NCBI GenBank assembly: GCA_020718905.1
Contig: DYRD01000011.1
Span: 1-48,051 of the forward strand
Direction of reading: 5' to 3'
Origin: Syntrophus aciditrophicus
GTDB lineage: Bacteria > Desulfobacterota > Syntrophia > Syntrophales > UBA8958
DNA length: 48,051 nt
The position numbers were made by a program, and so were the translations under genes. Below the pieces are notes generated by a model. It was not told the DNA's origin. It did not search any database and worked only from the letters and a program-made list of their open reading frames with translations. Below, one piece after another: positions 8,729 through 17,265 of the stretch; within the stretch, counting starts at the first letter, position 1; the number at the start of each line of letters is the position of its first letter.

Positions 8729-9675
8729 AAAAAAACATCTATGTCAAAGACATTAAAGCGGGGGAGAAAATCTGCGATTTCTTTTTTGTAACGGAAAAGA
8801 ATGTCGCTTTTTCCCAGAAAGGGTCTCCTTACCTGAACCTGCGTCTCAAGGATAAAACGGGAGAACTGGATGGAAAGGTGTGGGACAATGCCCAGGATAT
8901 GGACAAGGTTTTCCGCAAGGGCGATTTCATCTATATCCAGTCCCGGGCCATGCAATACAAAAACGCGATTCAATTGTCCGTTATGAGCGCCCGCAAGGCC
9001 GATGATCAGGAGATCAGTACGGAAGAATACTTTCCCGTGGCCAAGGAAAATCCGGACAAGATGTTTGCCGAGCTCATGACTTTTGTCGACACCGTCGAGA
9101 CGCCTCCTTTGAAGTCCCTCCTGCAATCCTTCTTCCAGGATGAGGAGATCGCCGGTCTCTTTAAGCGCGCTCCCGCCGCCAAGGGGTTTCATCATGTTTA
9201 TATCGGCGGCCTGTTGGAGCATACCCTGTCGGTGGTGAGGATTCTCGCCTGGCTCGCCGGCCATTACGAGGGACTGAACCGCGATCTCCTCATGACCGGC
9301 GGCATCCTCCATGACATCGGCAAGATTTACGAATACTCTTATGACGGCATCGTTGATTGCACCGATGAGGGTCGCCTCGTCGGCCATATTGTCATGAGCG
9401 TGGAAATGCTTGCGCGCCGGATTTCGGTCCTCCCCGACTTTCCCCCCCAATTGGCCATGGAGCTGCGGCACGTTCTCCTGAGTCATCACGGAACCCTGGA
9501 ATTCGGCTCCCCGAAGCGACCCAAGACCCTTGAGGCGCTTGTCGTCCACTTTGCAGACGATCTTGACGCCAAGGTCAATGCCATGCAGCTCACCATTGAA
9601 GGCGCTGCCGATAACGAGTCGGACTGGACACCTTATCACCGGCTGCTGGAGCGTTATATCTACAAGGGAAAATAG
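8725..9675 (+). CDS. YhaM-like 3'-5' exoribonuclease (OB fold + HD domain)
   Basis: A 316-residue protein of the same length and layout as B. subtilis YhaM. Residues about 10-90 form an OB-fold nucleic-acid-binding domain (YLNLRLKDKTGELDGKVWDN). From about 150 comes an HD hydrolase domain with HHVYIGGLLEHTLSVVRI, GGILHDIGKIYEY (the HD pair), LLSHHGTLEFG and HFADDLDAKVNAM, which supply the metal ligands. The start at ATG 8725 gives an ATGA overlap with fdhD; the frame open from 8575 only antiparallels fdhD. Its role in RNA decay or DNA end processing is inferred from the family. Confidence 0.85.
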   Translation: MKKNIYVKDIKAGEKICDFFFVTEKNVAFSQKGSPYLNLRLKDKTGELDGKVWDNAQDMDKVFRKGDFIYIQSRAMQYKNAIQLSVMSARKADDQEISTEEYFPVAKENPDKMFAELMTFVDTVETPPLKSLLQSFFQDEEIAGLFKRAPAAKGFHHVYIGGLLEHTLSVVRILAWLAGHYEGLNRDLLMTGGILHDIGKIYEYSYDGIVDCTDEGRLVGHIVMSVEMLARRISVLPDFPPQLAMELRHVLLSHHGTLEFGSPKRPKTLEALVVHFADDLDAKVNAMQLTIEGAADNESDWTPYHRLLERYIYKGK

Positions 9676-9735
9676 CTAGTCGCCATCAGGACGGGGTAAT
9701 GAAAAACATGGAGAGGACAAGAAGCTCCCGTCGTT

Positions 9736-10053
9736 TCAAGGCGCGAACGACGCCAGCATAAGCAGGATAAGGGCAATAATCACGAACATAAACATCATGA
9801 TCAAGATTCTTCGGCGCCCGAGGAAGGAGATGGTGTGTTCTTTGCGAATCACATCTTCCCGGATGTCGAAAAGGAAAGCAGAGAGCAGATAGAGCAGCGA
9901 CACAGGTATGGCGTAGATAAAAAACAGCGCCTGAGCCAGCGATCCCCGGCCCGCCCACTGGTTGACGAGTTGCTTTGCCGGTACGGATAAAAGCAGTGCC
10001 AGCAGGCACGTCCAGAGGCCGATGTAAACGATGTATAGATGCTTCCTCTTCAT
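9736..10053 (-). CDS. Small three-helix membrane protein, unknown function
   Basis: A 105-residue hydrophobic protein with three predicted membrane segments: IVYIGLWTCLLALLLSVPA, ALFFIYAIPVSLLYLLSAFLF and ILIMMFMFVIIALILLMLA. A charged loop (DIREDVIRKEHTISFLGRRR) lies between the last two. No family is recognised. It lies alone, convergent with the YhaM-like gene and divergent from epmB. Composition is consistent with a real coding gene. Confidence 0.6.
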   Translation of the reverse strand: MKRKHLYIVYIGLWTCLLALLLSVPAKQLVNQWAGRGSLAQALFFIYAIPVSLLYLLSAFLFDIREDVIRKEHTISFLGRRRILIMMFMFVIIALILLMLASFAP

Positions 10054-10125
10054 AGCCTTTAAATACTATGAAGTTTCGGGGACAAGGTCAATAGATATAT
10101 TCGCGCTCTCGGTAAGGGGAAAGAT

Positions 10126-11178
10126 TTGTCCATGAATTTATTGAATAGTTCGTCGGCGGAATGGGGGGACTGGCGTTGGCAATACGGGAACCGCCTGCGC
10201 CGCCCGGAGGACCTTGCCGAACTGGGGGGGGGTAATGACAATCTTCTTGAGGAATGGGATCGGGTTTCCCAGGTTTATCCCTTTGCGATCACTCCCTATT
10301 ATGCATCGCTCATGGATCCGACGGACCGAAGTGATCCGATCCGTCGGCAATGTCTTCCCGATATTAGGGAACTCGCCGATATCCATACCGGTCAGGATGA
10401 TCCCCTGGAAGAAGACCGCCATATGCCGGTTCCCGGGCTTATCCGCCGCTATCCGGACCGTTGCCTTGCCCTGGCGACGAATCGCTGCGCTGTTTATTGC
10501 CGCCACTGTAATCGCAAACGGTTCTGGAAGCAGGGAAACCGGCGGTTTTCCCGGTCATATTTTCAGGGGATGAGCGATTGGGTGGCGCAAAACCCCTCTC
10601 TCCGCGAGGTGATCGTATCCGGCGGCGATCCCCTGCTCCTTCCCGAAGCGGCCCTGGACCGGTTTTTAGGGTCGCTGAAGGCCATTCCCCACCTGGAGGT
10701 CCTGCGGATCGGCAGCCGGATTCCCGCGGTGATGCCCATGCGGATCGACAAGCAACTGGTCGGGATCATGAAAAAATACCGCCCCCTCTGGTTCAATACC
10801 CAGTTCAATCATCCCCGGGAAATCACCCCGGAGGCCGCCCGGGCCTGTGACCTCCTCCTGACGGCGGGGATACCTGTCTCCAATCAGGCCGTACTGCTCA
10901 AGGGCGTCAACGATGAACCTGAGACCCTGAGGGAATTGTTTTACGGTCTCCAGCGGCTCTCGATCCGACCTTACTACCTTTTTTCCTGTGACCGGGTGAA
11001 GGGGGTGGATCACTTCCAGGTGGCTATTCCGAAAGGCATGGAGATGATGGAACAACTTTGGCAACGGACATCGGGACTCTGTCTGCCGCGCTTTGTCCTG
11101 GATGCGCCGGGGGAGCGTGGTAAGATCCCCTTGCAGCCGTTATCCCGGCAAGATTGGCCGGACATGAAAAGGAGATGA
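10126..11178 (+). CDS. epmB: KamA/EpmB-family radical SAM lysine aminomutase
   Basis: A 350-residue radical SAM enzyme of the lysine 2,3-aminomutase family. The [4Fe-4S] motif CAVYCRHCNRKR (CxxxCxxC) sits near residue 125, followed by EVIVSGGDPLLLP, LRIGSRIPAVMPMRID and QFNHPREIT, all family hallmarks. Its place directly before efp and epmA identifies it as EpmB, which makes beta-lysine for attachment to EF-P, rather than a catabolic aminomutase. The start may be TTG 10126 (AAGGGGA 5 nt upstream) or ATG 10132; the difference is two residues. Confidence 0.88.
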   Translation: MSMNLLNSSSAEWGDWRWQYGNRLRRPEDLAELGGGNDNLLEEWDRVSQVYPFAITPYYASLMDPTDRSDPIRRQCLPDIRELADIHTGQDDPLEEDRHMPVPGLIRRYPDRCLALATNRCAVYCRHCNRKRFWKQGNRRFSRSYFQGMSDWVAQNPSLREVIVSGGDPLLLPEAALDRFLGSLKAIPHLEVLRIGSRIPAVMPMRIDKQLVGIMKKYRPLWFNTQFNHPREITPEAARACDLLLTAGIPVSNQAVLLKGVNDEPETLRELFYGLQRLSIRPYYLFSCDRVKGVDHFQVAIPKGMEMMEQLWQRTSGLCLPRFVLDAPGERGKIPLQPLSRQDWPDMKRR

Positions 11179-11185
11179 AATTTCT

Positions 11186-11214
11186 TTGACAGAAAACGGA
11201 AAATACATTAAGAG
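11186..11214 (+). promoter_or_regulatory. Predicted sigma-70 promoter for efp
   Basis: TTGACA (11186-11191), 17-bp spacer, TAAGAG (11209-11214), about 80 nt before the efp start. It would let efp be transcribed apart from epmB. The -10 is weak. Confidence 0.4.
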
Positions 11215-11293
11215 TCACCCGCTGTTTTGATAATCGGAACTCAAACAAGGGGCAGGGTTCAAACCTGCTTCCATCATTCAAGAAGGGGTTGGT

Positions 11294-11857
11294 ATGTACG
11301 CAGCCAGTGATTTAAGAAAAAATCTGCGGATCAAGATGGACAATGAGCCGTATGTCATTACGGAATTCAACTTTGTCAAGCCGGGTAAGGGGCAGGCCCT
11401 TTACCGCTGCAAGCTGAAAAATATGATCAGCGGGGCGCGGTTCGAGCGGACCTTCCGCTCGGTGGATGTCTTTGAGCCGGCGGATCTCCAGGAAAAGAAG
11501 ATGCAATATCTCTATGAACAGGACGACAAGTACTGCTTCATGGACAACGAGAGTTACGAGCAGGTCTTGCTGACTGCCGAGCAGGTCGGCGATGCGAGAA
11601 ACTACCTGATCGCAAATATCGAGGCGGAAGTCCTCCTCTTCGAAGACCGCCCGTTAGGGGTGAGCCTGCCCAATTTTGTCGATGTTGTCGTTACCAAGGC
11701 GGATCCCTGGGCCAAGGGGGATAGCGTCTCGGGAAATACCAAACCCGTAACCGTAGAGACGGGATATATCCTGCAGGTTCCCACGTTTATCGAAGAGGGA
11801 GAAAAAATCCGCATCGATACCCGGACTGGGGAGTATCTTACCCGGGTCAAGGACTGA
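11294..11857 (+). CDS. efp: Elongation factor P
   Basis: A 187-residue EF-P, which binds between the P and E sites and rescues ribosomes stalled on proline runs. Domain I contains the loop VKPGKGQALYR, whose Lys is the one beta-lysylated by EpmA. Domains II and III follow, ending GEYLTRVKD. Length is typical. It is flanked by both modification enzymes, epmB upstream and epmA 16 nt downstream, so the lysine-modified form is expected. ATG 11294 has GAAGGGG upstream. Confidence 0.95.
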   Translation: MYAASDLRKNLRIKMDNEPYVITEFNFVKPGKGQALYRCKLKNMISGARFERTFRSVDVFEPADLQEKKMQYLYEQDDKYCFMDNESYEQVLLTAEQVGDARNYLIANIEAEVLLFEDRPLGVSLPNFVDVVVTKADPWAKGDSVSGNTKPVTVETGYILQVPTFIEEGEKIRIDTRTGEYLTRVKD

Positions 11858-11873
11858 CACCCCGCCGCTTATC

Positions 11874-12797
11874 ATGGATGGTGCCTGGTCTCTGGCCAAG
11901 AAACGGCGCGCGCTGCAGCTGCGTGCTAAGATTCTGCAAGAACTTCGCCAATTCTTTATCGTTAGGGGTTACCTGGAGGTTGAGACCCCCTGTCTGATCC
12001 CCGCCACCGCCCCGGAATTCTATATCGATACCATGACTTGTCAAGGATGGTTCCTTCATCCTTCGCCGGAGTTGTGCATGAAGCGCCTCCTGGCGGCCGG
12101 TTACGACAAGATTTTCCAGAGCTGCCGGTGTTTCCGTCAGCACGAGCGGGGCAACCGCCATCTTCCCGAATTCACCATGCTGGAGTGGTATCGCCGGGAT
12201 GCCGATTACTGGGACCTGATGGAAGAATGCGAAGATTTAATCCTCCATCTCGCCGCGGCCCTTGATTATGGTGCGGCCCTTTCCTATCAGGGACAGATCA
12301 TCCGCCTGCAAAAGCCCTGGGAAAGGATCACCGTCCAGGGGGCTTTTGAAAAATACGCCGCCCTGTCCGTTGAAGAAGCCCTGTCCGGGAATTGTTTCGA
12401 CGAGGTCCTGACCGACCGCGTCGAACCCAACCTGGGGAGGGAACGGCCGACATTTCTCCTGGATTATCCCCTGGCCCTGGGGTCGTTAGCCCGGACCAAA
12501 AAAGAAGATCCTTCGTTAGTTGAGCGTTTTGAGCTTTACGTGGCCGGGATGGAACTGGCCAATGCCTTTACGGAACTGACGGATGCCCAGGAGCAGCGTC
12601 GCCGCTTTGTGAGGGAGGAGGATGATCGCCGCCGGGCGGGCAAACCGCCTTATCCTGCTCCGGAACGGTTCCTCGCCTCCCTGGGGGATCTAGGGGAGTC
12701 CGCGGGGATCGCCTTGGGCCTCGACCGCCTGGTGATGATTTTTGCAGATGCCCTGCATATCGATGATGTCGTGGCCTTCCCGCCTGAAACATTATAG
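11874..12797 (+). CDS. epmA: EF-P lysine ligase EpmA (GenX/PoxA)
   Basis: A 307-residue paralog of the class II lysyl-tRNA synthetase catalytic core without an anticodon-binding domain, as in EpmA. Motif 1 region: FFIVRGYLEVETPCL. Motif 2: FQSCRCFRQHERGNRHLPEFTMLEWYR. Motif 3: GIALGLDRLVMI. The absence of an OB fold at the N-terminus and the position after efp separate it from LysRS. It uses the product of EpmB to lysylate EF-P. Confidence 0.93.
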   Translation: MDGAWSLAKKRRALQLRAKILQELRQFFIVRGYLEVETPCLIPATAPEFYIDTMTCQGWFLHPSPELCMKRLLAAGYDKIFQSCRCFRQHERGNRHLPEFTMLEWYRRDADYWDLMEECEDLILHLAAALDYGAALSYQGQIIRLQKPWERITVQGAFEKYAALSVEEALSGNCFDEVLTDRVEPNLGRERPTFLLDYPLALGSLARTKKEDPSLVERFELYVAGMELANAFTELTDAQEQRRRFVREEDDRRRAGKPPYPAPERFLASLGDLGESAGIALGLDRLVMIFADALHIDDVVAFPPETL

Positions 12798-12816
12798 CCG
12801 GCTTCGTAAAAAGTCC

Positions 12817-12845
12817 GGATGCGGCGTGGCGCTGCATCCTTTATT
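12817..12845 (+). terminator. Probable Rho-independent terminator after epmA
   Basis: Arms GGATGCGGCG and CGCTGCATCC (10 bp, one G-U pair) around a TGG loop, followed by TTTATT. It sits between epmA and the tol promoter. Confidence 0.55.
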
Positions 12846-12869
12846 AAAGATTTTACGTGAAAAGTATTG

Positions 12870-12898
12870 TTGACAAGGCCCATGTTTTCCTTTACAGG
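12870..12898 (+). promoter_or_regulatory. Predicted sigma-70 promoter for the tol operon
   Basis: TTGACA (12870-12875), 17-bp spacer, TACAGG (12893-12898), ending 39 nt before the tolQ start. The -35 is perfect and the -10 weak. Confidence 0.5.
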
Positions 12899-12937
12899 TA
12901 AGGCCGCGATAGAAAAACACCGCTGGGAGAGGAAAAA

Positions 12938-13687
12938 GTGAAAGAAATTCCATATGTTGCCGTTGCCGGCCTGGGTGGGCAATTTCAGGGGAGCGTCTTC
13001 GGGATGATCCTGGATGCAGGACTGATGGTTCAATTTGTCCTCCTTCTCCTCCTTGGATTTTCCGTTATTTCCTGGGCGATTATCTGGCTCAAGCATCGAA
13101 GCATCAACAAGGTCAAGAAGGAGAATGAGCTCTTTCTTGATGCTTATGTGAGATCGACAAAGCTCTCGGATATCTTCTCGGAGTCGAAAAAATTTCCCGA
13201 ATCGACGATGGCCGAGATTTTCCGTTCCGGATACAGTGAACTGGTTAAAATCACCAAGGCGGCACGGGAAAAGCTCTCGGTGAAAGAAACGGGTGATTAT
13301 GCGGATTCCGGTTACGAAATGAAGGGTATCGATAATATCGAAAGGGCCCTCAACAGGGCCGCGAGCAGTGAAACGGGTAAACTTGAAAAGACATTGGGAT
13401 TCTTAGCGACGACGGGGAGCGCCTGTCCTTTCATCGGCCTTTTCGGAACGGTCTGGGGTATCATGGACACCTTTAAGGATATCGGCGCCCGGGGCTCGGC
13501 GACGCTGGCCGTAGTGGCCCCCGGTATCTCGGAGGCCCTGGTGGCGACAGCCGCCGGTCTTGCCGCCGCCATTCCCGCCGTTATCTTCTACAATTACTAT
13601 ACGAACAAGGTTAAAAATCTGGCCATGGACATGGACGCCTTTGCCTCGGAACTAACCAATATCATTGAAAGGAATTACCTTAAATAG
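12938..13687 (+). CDS. tolQ: TolQ/ExbB/MotA-family proton channel subunit
   Basis: A 249-residue inner-membrane protein with three membrane segments: near residues 27-50 (LMVQFVLLLLLGFSVISWAI), around 150 (LGFLATTGSACPFIGLFGTVWGIMDTF) and around 195 (EALVATAAGLAAAIPAVIFYNYY). The last two carry the MotA/TolQ/ExbB signature. Followed by tolR, tolA and tolB, so it is TolQ rather than ExbB. With TolR it uses the proton gradient to drive outer-membrane constriction at division. GTG start with GGGAGAGG upstream. Confidence 0.92.
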   Translation: MKEIPYVAVAGLGGQFQGSVFGMILDAGLMVQFVLLLLLGFSVISWAIIWLKHRSINKVKKENELFLDAYVRSTKLSDIFSESKKFPESTMAEIFRSGYSELVKITKAAREKLSVKETGDYADSGYEMKGIDNIERALNRAASSETGKLEKTLGFLATTGSACPFIGLFGTVWGIMDTFKDIGARGSATLAVVAPGISEALVATAAGLAAAIPAVIFYNYYTNKVKNLAMDMDAFASELTNIIERNYLK

Positions 13688-13698
13688 CGGGAGAGACG

Positions 13699-14124
13699 AT
13701 GAGATTTGCAAGCAAGCGCCGTTACTTCGAAGGCAAACTCGTGGCCGAGATCAATGTCACCCCGCTAGTGGATGTGGTCCTGGTACTTTTGATCATTTTT
13801 ATCGTCACTGCGCCCATGTTGTCCATGGGGATCGATGTCAACCTGCCCCGGGTCAAATCCAAAACGATCGACGTCAATGAAGAAAAGCTCGTCCTTTCCA
13901 TAAACAAAGACGGGGAACTCTTCATCAACCGCACAAAGATTCCCAAGGATGATCTCAAGGTGAAACTGGAGAGTATCTTGGCGCCCAGGATCGATAAGGA
14001 GATTTTCCTGCGGGCTGACAAATCCGTTGCCTACGGTTTTGTGGTGGAGGTCATGTCGGAGATCAGGAAGGCCGGCGTCGATAAGTTGGGAATGGTCACC
14101 GAAACCCCCGAGGAGTCGCGGTGA
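13699..14124 (+). CDS. tolR: TolR/ExbD-family protein
   Basis: A 141-residue protein with one N-terminal membrane helix containing the proton-carrying Asp (INVTPLVDVVLVLLIIFIV, the Asp of LVDV). A periplasmic domain follows (ADKSVAYGFVVEVMSEIRKAGVDKLGMVTE). It partners TolQ. GTGA overlap with tolA indicates translational coupling. Confidence 0.93.
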   Translation: MRFASKRRYFEGKLVAEINVTPLVDVVLVLLIIFIVTAPMLSMGIDVNLPRVKSKTIDVNEEKLVLSINKDGELFINRTKIPKDDLKVKLESILAPRIDKEIFLRADKSVAYGFVVEVMSEIRKAGVDKLGMVTETPEESR

Positions 14125-14858
14125 CGTCCCCGCACTATTCGGGAGGACGACAGGAGCAGGGGGGCGGTCTGTCCCGAATGATCGCCTTATCCCTGGGCAT
14201 TCATCTGGCCCTCTTGTCTTTAGCGATATTTTGGCCCATGCGGTCATCGTCGCCCCGTTTTACCCTTGGCCCCGTCTATTCCGTCCAGTTGGTCAACCTC
14301 TCCGAAGCGCTCCTCAGCCCGAGACAGGCCAGCGACCCCTGGCGCGATCTCGCCGGATCTTCCCCGCGCGATCAGTCCCTCACGATGAAAAAGCGGGTAA
14401 GCACTCAGACGGCCCCACCGATCAGGAAGATGGAGACGAAGAAAAGTTTGAGTAATCCCGCCGTGGAAAACCTGAGAAAAAAACTGGGGGAAAGAACCTC
14501 GACGGATAATGCCAAGGGAGAATCATCGCCGGCGGCTAATTCTGCCGCCAGCGCCGAAGTTAATGATCGGTTGGCTGATTATTATACGGTTATCTGGTCC
14601 AGAATTAAAAGCCAGTGGACCCTCCCCGGAGGCATCAATCCCAAGGAGAATATCGAGGCCATTGTGCAGCTGCGAATTATGAGAAACGGGGCCATTACGG
14701 GGATCAGCTTTGAAAAAAAATCGGGCTTGGCCTACTTCGATAACTCTGTCCTCAAGGCCCTGAAAAAATCGGATCCCCTGCCGCCGCTGCCCCCATGGTA
14801 CCGGGAAAATGGACTGGATCTTGGCATTCGCTTTCTTTCCTCCGATCTGCGGAGATGA
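14121..14858 (+). CDS. tolA: TolA/TonB-like energy transducer
   Basis: A 245-residue protein. One N-terminal membrane helix (MIALSLGIHLALLSLAIFW) is followed by a charged, Ser/Lys-rich linker shorter than E. coli TolA's long helix. The C-terminal TonB/TolA domain lies at about residues 150-245 (YYTVIWSRIKSQWTLPGG, IVQLRIMRNGAITGISFEKKSG, SVLKALKKSDPLPPLP). GTG start overlaps the tolR stop. It links the inner-membrane motor to TolB and Pal at the outer membrane. Confidence 0.88.
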   Translation: MTSPHYSGGRQEQGGGLSRMIALSLGIHLALLSLAIFWPMRSSSPRFTLGPVYSVQLVNLSEALLSPRQASDPWRDLAGSSPRDQSLTMKKRVSTQTAPPIRKMETKKSLSNPAVENLRKKLGERTSTDNAKGESSPAANSAASAEVNDRLADYYTVIWSRIKSQWTLPGGINPKENIEAIVQLRIMRNGAITGISFEKKSGLAYFDNSVLKALKKSDPLPPLPPWYRENGLDLGIRFLSSDLRR

Positions 14859-14891
14859 TGCAAACCCATAAGGATATTTTTAAGGACAATT

Positions 14892-16187
14892 ATGAAAAGA
14901 ATGATTCTCTCTCGCCTGGCGACCATTTTGTTGATCGCTTTTCTTGCCCCGTGCCCAGGGTTGGCAAAGGATTATATCGATATCGACGCCCCGAATTTTC
15001 AAAAATTCCCCATTGCCATTACGGATTTTACAAGAGCGGGAACGGACGGCGGTAAGGAGGGGCTTGCCGCCTGGTTCCCCAATAACCTGTCAAAATATCT
15101 CGAGATGACGGGTTATTTCAATATCGTTCCCCGTAAGGCCTTTTTAGAGGACCCGGCCCGGAGTCAGGGTAATATCAACTTCGGCGACTGGACGACCATC
15201 GGAGCCGATTATCTGGTCAAGGGCCATTTCACCAGCCGGGGAAAAGACCTGTCCGTCGAAATGCGCCTCTACGATACGGTCCGGGGGGTGGTGATGCGGG
15301 AGAAAAAATATACGGGAAAGACCAATGACAGAAACGATATGGTGATCCAGTTTGTCAATGAGATTCTGCTGGTCCTTACGGGGGAACGGGGGGTTTTCAA
15401 TACCCAGATCGCCTATGTTCAGAAGCAGGGAAGGAACTCGGAGATTCGGACCATCACCTTTGAAGGGACGGCTCAGAGGCAACTCACCAACTACCACTCC
15501 TTGACCCTGGCGCCGCGCTGGTCGCCGGACGGGAAATGGATCTCCTTTACCTCTTACCGGGACGGCAACCCGGATTTCTATATTGCCGTCCTGCAGGGAG
15601 GACCGGGGAAGAAGGTCTCCAGTTATCCGGGGTTGAATCTTTCCGGCGCCTGGTCTCCCGACGGCCGCAAGATCCTGCTCACCCTCAGCAAGGACGGCAA
15701 CCATGACATCTATGCCATGGACTCAAAGAGTGGGTACCTCCAAAGATTGACATACGAATACGCCATCGATGTCTCTCCGGTCTGGTCTCCCGACGGGGAA
15801 AATATTGCCTTCGTCTCCAACCGGGCCGGTTCTCCTCAGATCTACATCATGGGCAGCGACGGAAAGAATGTGAAAAGATTGACCCGTGAAGGTTCTTATA
15901 ACACCTCCCCCTCCTGGTCGCCCAAGGGAGACCGGATTGCCTATGAGAGCACCGTGGGTGGGGTCTTCCAGATCTTTACCATCAGCCCCGACGGGACGAA
16001 TCTGCAGCAGATCACCAGCCAGGGCGGGGCACACAAGCATCCTTCCTGGTCTCCCGATGGCAGATACCTGGCCATCACCGTCAAGAGCGGGGAGATCGAC
16101 AGGATTGCCGTTATTAATGCCAACGGGACAAACATCCGCGTTTTGTGCGAAGGATCGAATCCGGCATGGTCGCTATTTCTCAAATAG
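14892..16187 (+). CDS. tolB: TolB periplasmic beta-propeller protein
   Basis: A 431-residue protein with a Sec signal peptide (residues 1-25, ending LAPCPGLAKD). The N-terminal alpha/beta domain is followed by at least five WD/PD40-type repeats bearing the motif W-SPDG (RWSPDGKWISF, AWSPDGRKILL, VWSPDGENIAF, SWSPKGDRIAY, SWSPDGRYLAI). Size and repeat number match TolB, which binds Pal and TolA. The 33-nt gap from tolA holds AAGGA before the ATG. Confidence 0.94.
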   Translation: MKRMILSRLATILLIAFLAPCPGLAKDYIDIDAPNFQKFPIAITDFTRAGTDGGKEGLAAWFPNNLSKYLEMTGYFNIVPRKAFLEDPARSQGNINFGDWTTIGADYLVKGHFTSRGKDLSVEMRLYDTVRGVVMREKKYTGKTNDRNDMVIQFVNEILLVLTGERGVFNTQIAYVQKQGRNSEIRTITFEGTAQRQLTNYHSLTLAPRWSPDGKWISFTSYRDGNPDFYIAVLQGGPGKKVSSYPGLNLSGAWSPDGRKILLTLSKDGNHDIYAMDSKSGYLQRLTYEYAIDVSPVWSPDGENIAFVSNRAGSPQIYIMGSDGKNVKRLTREGSYNTSPSWSPKGDRIAYESTVGGVFQIFTISPDGTNLQQITSQGGAHKHPSWSPDGRYLAITVKSGEIDRIAVINANGTNIRVLCEGSNPAWSLFLK

Positions 16188-16221
16188 TTACAATTTGATA
16201 GGATGGTGCGTTAATTTAAGG

Positions 16222-16250
16222 TTGACCTTTGGCGCGCTTTTTGATTTAAT
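16222..16250 (+). promoter_or_regulatory. Predicted sigma-70 promoter upstream of cpoB
   Basis: TTGACC (16222-16227), exactly 17 bp, TTTAAT (16245-16250). It lies in the short tolB-cpoB gap, where many genomes have pal, and would give cpoB its own transcript. Confidence 0.5.
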
Positions 16251-16315
16251 ATTCCCGTCCGTAGCAGCAGCCTCGTATGCCGCGAGGGATATAGATTATC
16301 GTGGAGGTGACATTA

Positions 16316-17155
16316 TTGAAACGGTCGGTTAGGCTGCTCATTGTTCTCTTGATTGCTTTCCTCACCGGGTGTGCCACGGCAGGAGATCTCAAACGGGTTC
16401 AGGGAGATCTCGGTACGAAGATCAGTGATCATGACGGCAAAGTTGCCGCCATGCAGACAGATATCGCCGCTTTGCAGAAGGAATCGGCGCAGCATGCGGA
16501 AGCTGTTGCTGGCATCCGGAAGAAACAGGCGGATATGGGGGCGGATCTTACGGACATCCGGGAACAGCTCCAGAAGCTGTGGGGAGCCGTTGAAAAGCTT
16601 CAGAAGGATATCGATGAGCTTCATGGCCCGGCGGGCAAGGACTTCAGGGAACGACTTGACCAGGCAACCTTCAAAATAAATTTTATTGAAAACTTTCTTG
16701 GCATCGGCAAAAAGGAAGAGCGGGCGGAGAACAGGGAAAAGAATAATAAAAGCCACGCAAAAAATGGATCAAAAGGAAAGTCGGACAAAGAATCCATCTA
16801 TGCCTCCGCCTATGAGCTCTACAAGGAAGGAAAGTACGAAAAGGCGAGGACGGAATTTCAAAACTTCATCAAGGCCTATACAAAAACCGAATACTCGGGA
16901 AACGCTCAATTCTGGATTGGAGAATGCTACTATTACGAGAAAAGCTACGAGAAGGCCATCCTGGAGTATGAAAAGGTAATCAAGACCTATCCGGAAGGGA
17001 ACAAGGTTCCCCAGGCCCTCCTGAAGCAGGGCCTTTCCTTCCTGCAACTGAAAGATAAAGCCGGCGCCAGACTGATCCTGCAGAATATCATCAAGGATTA
17101 TCCGAATACGAGCCAGGCGAGGGTAGCGAGGGCCAAGCTCCTCGAAATCAAATAG
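16316..17155 (+). CDS. cpoB: CpoB/YbgF Tol-Pal-associated TPR protein, lipoprotein form
   Basis: A 279-residue periplasmic protein. The start is TTG 16316: the GTG at 16301 lies in the Shine-Dalgarno itself (GGAGGTGA, 16303-16310), which is spaced correctly for the TTG. Residues 1-20 are a lipoprotein signal (LLIVLLIAFLTGC). Residues about 25-105 form a coiled coil, then a Lys-rich linker, and three TPRs from about 155 (YASAYELYKEGKYEKARTEF, AQFWIGECYYYEKSYEKAILEY, ALLKQGLSFLQLKDKAGARLIL). E. coli CpoB coordinates PBP1B and Tol during division; it is not a lipoprotein there. Confidence 0.88.
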   Translation: MKRSVRLLIVLLIAFLTGCATAGDLKRVQGDLGTKISDHDGKVAAMQTDIAALQKESAQHAEAVAGIRKKQADMGADLTDIREQLQKLWGAVEKLQKDIDELHGPAGKDFRERLDQATFKINFIENFLGIGKKEERAENREKNNKSHAKNGSKGKSDKESIYASAYELYKEGKYEKARTEFQNFIKAYTKTEYSGNAQFWIGECYYYEKSYEKAILEYEKVIKTYPEGNKVPQALLKQGLSFLQLKDKAGARLILQNIIKDYPNTSQARVARAKLLEIK

Positions 17156-17265
17156 CGACGGCTTTTCGATTTTTTACGGGTCCATCAAACAATACGCCCG
17201 CGTCACCTCATTCTTGCCGCCTTGCTTTCTTCTTTGATTTGTAACCGGAATCGTGGTCTGGTTAG

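Noticed and set aside
11252-11268. tRNA-like T-arm (GCAGG...CCTGC around GTTCAAA) before efp
   Set aside because: No acceptor, D or anticodon arm can be paired with it; it is an isolated 5-bp hairpin in the efp leader without a T-run.
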